NCBI GenBank assembly: GCA_002314435.1
Contig: DCFV01000076.1
Span: 424-10,257 of the forward strand
Source: Acidobacteriaceae bacterium UBA1795
Lineage (GTDB): Bacteria > Acidobacteriota > Terriglobia > Terriglobales > Acidobacteriaceae
DNA length: 9,834 nt
Direction of reading: 5' to 3'
Positions 6,564 to 9,834 of this stretch are shown in pieces; positions within the stretch are counted from its first letter, which is position 1, and each line of letters starts with the position of its first letter. The notes beneath the pieces were generated by a model. It worked only from the letters and a program-made list of their open reading frames with translations, made no database searches and was not told where the DNA came from. Made by a program: the position numbers and the translations under genes.

Positions 6564-9251
6564 ATGCAACCACTCCACGCTCGCTCCAATGCTGCTCCTA
6601 TGCGTGACGCCTCCACCGATGCGCCCATCAGTGCGATTCCGCTCTTCCATGCGACGTGGCTGTTTGCGATGGGGATTGCGGTGGCGCAGTTCGCGTGGAT
6701 GAGTCCAAGCCTGGTGCTGCTGGCGCTGTTGCCCACCGCGGTTTTGTGTTGCGTAGCGGCGTTCAAAGCGCAGCGCGTGGTGGTGGTGCCGCTGTCTGTG
6801 CTTTGGTGTCTGCTGGGCACGTGGTGCGCAGAGATGGAGCCGCATCCGGCGCCTGCACCTCGAATTGCTGCACTCTCTGACGGGCTGCTGCGCACGGTGG
6901 AAGGCACGGTGATCGCAACAGGGCCGGTGCGCAACGAGACAGTTGCCAATGCGGATGAGCCGGCGAGTGAAAGCCCTTCGCAACGCATCGATCTGCGCGT
7001 AGCGAGCATGGAAGTGGTAACAGATACTTTGGATGAGCAGCAGCCCACGCCGGGCGGAATGCGGCTCACGGTACGCTGGCCGCTGCACGCCCAGACACAG
7101 CCCTTTGACTGCGGCGAGCACGTACGCGTTGTAGTGCGCGTGATCGCACCCGAGACCTATCGCGATGCCGGCGCATGGAGCCGCACGGACTACCTGCTCG
7201 ATCAGGGCATAACAGCAACCGCGCCGGTGGACGCCGAACAAGTGGAACGGTTGGGCGCAGCGCCGGGGCACTTTATCTCGTGCCGTCTGGCCCAGTTACA
7301 GCACGGCGCGAGCGCACACCTGCTGGCACTGCCCGCGGCGATGCGCTCCCTGCCGGAACCGCTGCGGTTGAGCCCGGACGACGCGGCGATGCTGGCAGCA
7401 ATGACCACCGGAGACCGCAGCTACCTGACGCATCCGCTGCGCGAAGGCTTTGAGCGCACGGGGTCGTTCCATATGCTGGTGGTCTCAGGGTTTCACCTCG
7501 CCATCGTGGCTGGATGCCTGTTCTGGCTGGCGAGCCGCATGCGGCTGCCGCATGTATCAGCCACGCTGCTCACGATTGCCGCGTCGTTTGCCTACGCGCT
7601 GTTTACGGGCTTTGCCGCGCCGGTGCAGCGCTCGCTTTGGATGGTGACGCTCTACCTGCTGGGGCGGCTGGTGTATCGCGAGCGCAGCGCACTGAACACC
7701 ATTGGCTTTGCGTCTCTATGCCTGCTGGTGGCGAGCCCGCGCAGCCTGTTCGACGCGGGCCTCCAGATGACGCTGCTGGCTGTGGTGGCGATTGCAGGCG
7801 TGGCCGCGCCGATGCTGGAGCGTACGGCGCATCCTTACCTGAAGTCTACACGCGACCTGCGCCTGATCGCGCTGGACGTGAAGCTGCCGCCCAAACTCGC
7901 GGAGTTTCGCGTAATTCTGCGCATGCTTGCGGAGCGCATGGAACGCGCGTTCTGCAGAGGCGCGGGCTGGCGCGCTCTGCCGTGGACAGTGCGCTTCGCG
8001 CTGCGCTGCGTGGAACTGATTGTCGTGTCCTGCGTGGTGGAACTGGCGATGACACTGCCGATGGCGCTCTACTTCCATCGCATCACGATGTTTGCACTGC
8101 CGGTGAATCTGATCATTCTTCCGCTGCTCACGGTCCTCATGCCCGCAGCACTCGTAACTCTTGCGGCGCTGACGGCGGGTCCTGCGGCAGCAGTGCTGCC
8201 CGGCGCGGTAACAGCGCTGGTGCTGCATGCAGGCGTCCGGCTGGTGCACTTCTTCGGCTCGCTTGCGTGGGGTGATGTACGTGTTGCGACGCCGTTGCTT
8301 TGGCAGTCGCTGGCGTTCTGCGCACTGCTGGCCGGGGCCATGCTGCTGGCGCGCGGCGGGCGCTGGCAGCGCAGAGGAGCATGGGCTGCGCTCGCGGTGG
8401 CCGCGCTGGCGGCGGTGCTGCCGCGGCCGGTCGATCATCCGCACAATGCGCTGCTGGTGGAAGCGCTCGACGTGGGCCAAGGCGACTCGCTGCTGCTGAT
8501 TACCCCGGACGGTACGACGATGCTGTTGGACGGCGGCGGCTTTGGCGGCGGCCCGCGGCAGGCCGCGCAAGACCTCGACATCGGCGAGGAAGTGGTGTCG
8601 CCCGCCTTGTGGGCGCGCGGCATTCACCATCTGGATATTGTGGCGTTGAGCCATGCGCATTCCGACCACATGGGAGGGCTGCCAGCAATTATCCGCAACT
8701 TCCATCCACCCGAATTGTGGGTGGGAAACAACCCTCCGGTGGCGGCGTATGCAGCACTCCTGGCCGAGGCGCGCGCGCTGCATGTAGAGGTACGTTCGCT
8801 GCATGCCGGCGACACGATGGCACTTGGCACGGCGCAGGTGCGTGCGCTGGCTCCGTTTGCCGACTACCAACCCGGCGCGGAGCCATCAAATAACGACTCA
8901 CTGGTGTTGCGCGTGGCCTACGGGGACACGTCTGTATTGCTCGAGGGCGACGCCGAAGCGCCGATTGAAGAGGCCATGCTGGCCGAGCCGGACCTGAAGA
9001 GCACGGTGTTGAAAGTAGGCCACCACGGGAGCGTTTCGTCGTCGCAGCCGGATTTTCTGGCTCGTGTACAGCCGCAGTGGGCCGTAATCTCCTGCGGTCT
9101 GCACAACCGCTACGGGCATCCGCGCGCTGAGGTTCTGGCTGAATTGGAACAAACGAAGGTGCGCACGTTGAGCACCGACATCGACGGGGCTAGCTGCTTC
9201 CGGCTCGACGGAAAGACCGTAGCAGCCGAGCCTCTCTGCGGGCTTCGCTAG
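6564..9251 (+). CDS. comEC: ComEC/Rec2 DNA-uptake channel with metallo-beta-lactamase domain
   Basis: ComEC is the inner-membrane channel that carries single-stranded DNA into the cytoplasm during natural transformation. All three family parts are present in 895 residues. There are N-terminal membrane helices (about 25-85) with a periplasmic OB-like domain (about 90-235). The polytopic competence domain (about 260-610) carries the signature SFHMLVVSGFHLAIV near 301-315. The C-terminal metallo-beta-lactamase domain (about 630-890) has VGQGDS at 637-642, full HAHSDH at 697-702, GDAE with Asp796, and GHHGS with His820-821. The metal ligands look complete, so a nuclease role is plausible. A basic stretch at about 422-482 interrupts the competence domain. 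The start is uncertain: ATG 6564 or ATG 6600 (residue 13), neither with a good ribosome site; both precede the first helix. The 31-nt gap after the methyltransferase is the largest in the operon. The stop overlaps the stop of the convergent receptor gene. Confidence 0.93.
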   Translation: MQPLHARSNAAPMRDASTDAPISAIPLFHATWLFAMGIAVAQFAWMSPSLVLLALLPTAVLCCVAAFKAQRVVVVPLSVLWCLLGTWCAEMEPHPAPAPRIAALSDGLLRTVEGTVIATGPVRNETVANADEPASESPSQRIDLRVASMEVVTDTLDEQQPTPGGMRLTVRWPLHAQTQPFDCGEHVRVVVRVIAPETYRDAGAWSRTDYLLDQGITATAPVDAEQVERLGAAPGHFISCRLAQLQHGASAHLLALPAAMRSLPEPLRLSPDDAAMLAAMTTGDRSYLTHPLREGFERTGSFHMLVVSGFHLAIVAGCLFWLASRMRLPHVSATLLTIAASFAYALFTGFAAPVQRSLWMVTLYLLGRLVYRERSALNTIGFASLCLLVASPRSLFDAGLQMTLLAVVAIAGVAAPMLERTAHPYLKSTRDLRLIALDVKLPPKLAEFRVILRMLAERMERAFCRGAGWRALPWTVRFALRCVELIVVSCVVELAMTLPMALYFHRITMFALPVNLIILPLLTVLMPAALVTLAALTAGPAAAVLPGAVTALVLHAGVRLVHFFGSLAWGDVRVATPLLWQSLAFCALLAGAMLLARGGRWQRRGAWAALAVAALAAVLPRPVDHPHNALLVEALDVGQGDSLLLITPDGTTMLLDGGGFGGGPRQAAQDLDIGEEVVSPALWARGIHHLDIVALSHAHSDHMGGLPAIIRNFHPPELWVGNNPPVAAYAALLAEARALHVEVRSLHAGDTMALGTAQVRALAPFADYQPGAEPSNNDSLVLRVAYGDTSVLLEGDAEAPIEEAMLAEPDLKSTVLKVGHHGSVSSSQPDFLARVQPQWAVISCGLHNRYGHPRAEVLAELEQTKVRTLSTDIDGASCFRLDGKTVAAEPLCGLR
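9248..9251. other. Shared CTAG: overlapping convergent stop codons
   Basis: The comEC stop TAG occupies 9249-9251 on the plus strand. The receptor stop TAG occupies 9250-9248 on the minus strand. The palindrome CTAG serves both, so the genes overlap by 4 bases and there is no intergenic space. I see no hairpin plus T-run next to it. Transcripts from each side therefore probably run into the other gene, or terminate by a factor-dependent route. Confidence 0.9.
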
Positions 9252-9834
9252 AAGCGCATTCTCAGTCCAAACTGGAACTGCCGCGGCCGGTAAGAGTCGG
9301 TCGCGTTCACGTTCAGCGGCCGACCGAACTCTGTCTGCCCCGCCTTTAGTCCGGTGAGATAGTGCAGCGAGGGCAAGCCGCCGGAGACCGTGCCGGATTC
9401 GATGGAGTAGCCAACGGTTTCCAACTCGGTCACATTCTGGTGGTTGAAGAGGTTGAAGCTTTCGGCCAGCAGTTCAAACTCGCGCATTTCGCCCAACTGG
9501 AAGCGACGGGCGAGGCGCAAGTCGGCCTTCCAGGTGTGCGGATAGCGGAAGGTGTTGCGGCCCACACCGTAGACGCGGTTGGCTCCGCCGTAGCCACTCA
9601 TGCCGGTGGAGAGGCCGACGATAGCGGCGCCGGTATCGGTGAACTCCCTGGCCAGCGAGCCCGAGGCGTGCATGGAGTAAGGCAAGCCGCTGTGGAACGC
9701 TCCCGTACCGGAGATTCGCCAGCCGTCGGCGAAGCGGCCGCTCCACCCGCGGAGGCGCCAGCGCGGCTGCCACGCTGCTGTCGCCGTGGCGGAATGGCGC
9801 ACATCCAGGTCGCTGGTGCCGTACTCCTCGGCCA
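9248..9834 (-). CDS. TonB-dependent receptor, Oar-like, C-terminal end (5' part outside window)
   Basis: This is the C-terminal 195 or so codons of an outer-membrane beta-barrel receptor; the frame stays open to the window edge, and the first full codon reads from 9832. The GTG near 9802 is internal. Seen: AEEYGTSDLDVRH, alternating aromatic/polar strands (WRLRGWSGRFADGWRISG), FHSGLPYS, RNTFRYPHTWKADLRLARRF, the highly typical ELLAESFNLFNHQNVTE, and a last strand FQFGLRMRF ending in Phe, the signal used for barrel insertion. These features match the large acidobacterial family of receptors with an N-terminal carboxypeptidase-regulatory-like domain and an Oar-type barrel; the N-terminal domain itself lies outside. 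The substrate is unknown; members are often thought to take up glycans, peptides or siderophores. It is convergent to comEC with a 4-base overlap and is not part of that operon. Confidence 0.9.
   Translation of the reverse strand, partial: AEEYGTSDLDVRHSATATAAWQPRWRLRGWSGRFADGWRISGTGAFHSGLPYSMHASGSLAREFTDTGAAIVGLSTGMSGYGGANRVYGVGRNTFRYPHTWKADLRLARRFQLGEMREFELLAESFNLFNHQNVTELETVGYSIESGTVSGGLPSLHYLTGLKAGQTEFGRPLNVNATDSYRPRQFQFGLRMRF

Noticed and set aside
7716..8870. Minus-strand open frame (384 codons) opposite comEC
   Set aside because: It has Arg/His/Gln-rich low-complexity composition, no family motifs and lies entirely within comEC. GC-rich codon bias explains the lack of stops.

Overview
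The window looks like ordinary chromosomal DNA from a GC-rich member of the Acidobacteriota, probably an Acidobacteriaceae/Terriglobia-like soil lineage. This assignment is inference. It rests on the Oar-like TonB-dependent receptor C-terminus on the minus strand, on the proteins resembling acidobacterial homologues as I remember them, and on the order valS / J-domain gene / nadC / birA / coaX / unknown gene / RNA uracil methyltransferase / comEC. No search was run.

Layout: positions 1-9251 are one dense plus-strand gene train that reads as a single operon. It holds the 3' part of valS (valyl-tRNA synthetase), a J-domain protein with an unassigned, possibly PH-like C-terminus, nadC (quinolinate phosphoribosyltransferase), a biotin-protein ligase without a DNA-binding domain (birA), type III pantothenate kinase (coaX), an unrecognised 237-residue protein, a 4Fe-4S TrmA/RlmD-type RNA (uracil-5) methyltransferase, and a full-length three-domain ComEC. 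Gaps between stop and next start are 6, 9, 2, 6, 9, -4 and 31 nt, so translational coupling is likely through most of it. The minus strand enters from the right with the C-terminal end of a TonB-dependent outer-membrane receptor. Its stop codon shares a 4-bp CTAG palindrome with the comEC stop. No stretch above 31 bases lacks a gene, and I see no RNA genes, mobile elements, CRISPR arrays or strong terminators.

How the genes fit together: nadC, birA and coaX form a cofactor block (NAD, protein-bound biotin, CoA). valS and the methyltransferase belong to translation and RNA modification. comEC is the inner-membrane DNA-uptake channel. The grouping looks like a growth-linked housekeeping operon and not a specialised system.

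The most unusual signal is compositional. Inside valS, from roughly 355 to 1075, GC falls to about 47% by hand count, against about 62% in the preceding 360 bases and 62-65% in the lines just after, while the frame and the synthetase protein remain intact. This suggests a replaced segment within an essential gene. Next in interest are the unrecognised 237-residue protein and the J-domain fusion. I found no convincing new defence, mobile or biosynthetic system here.
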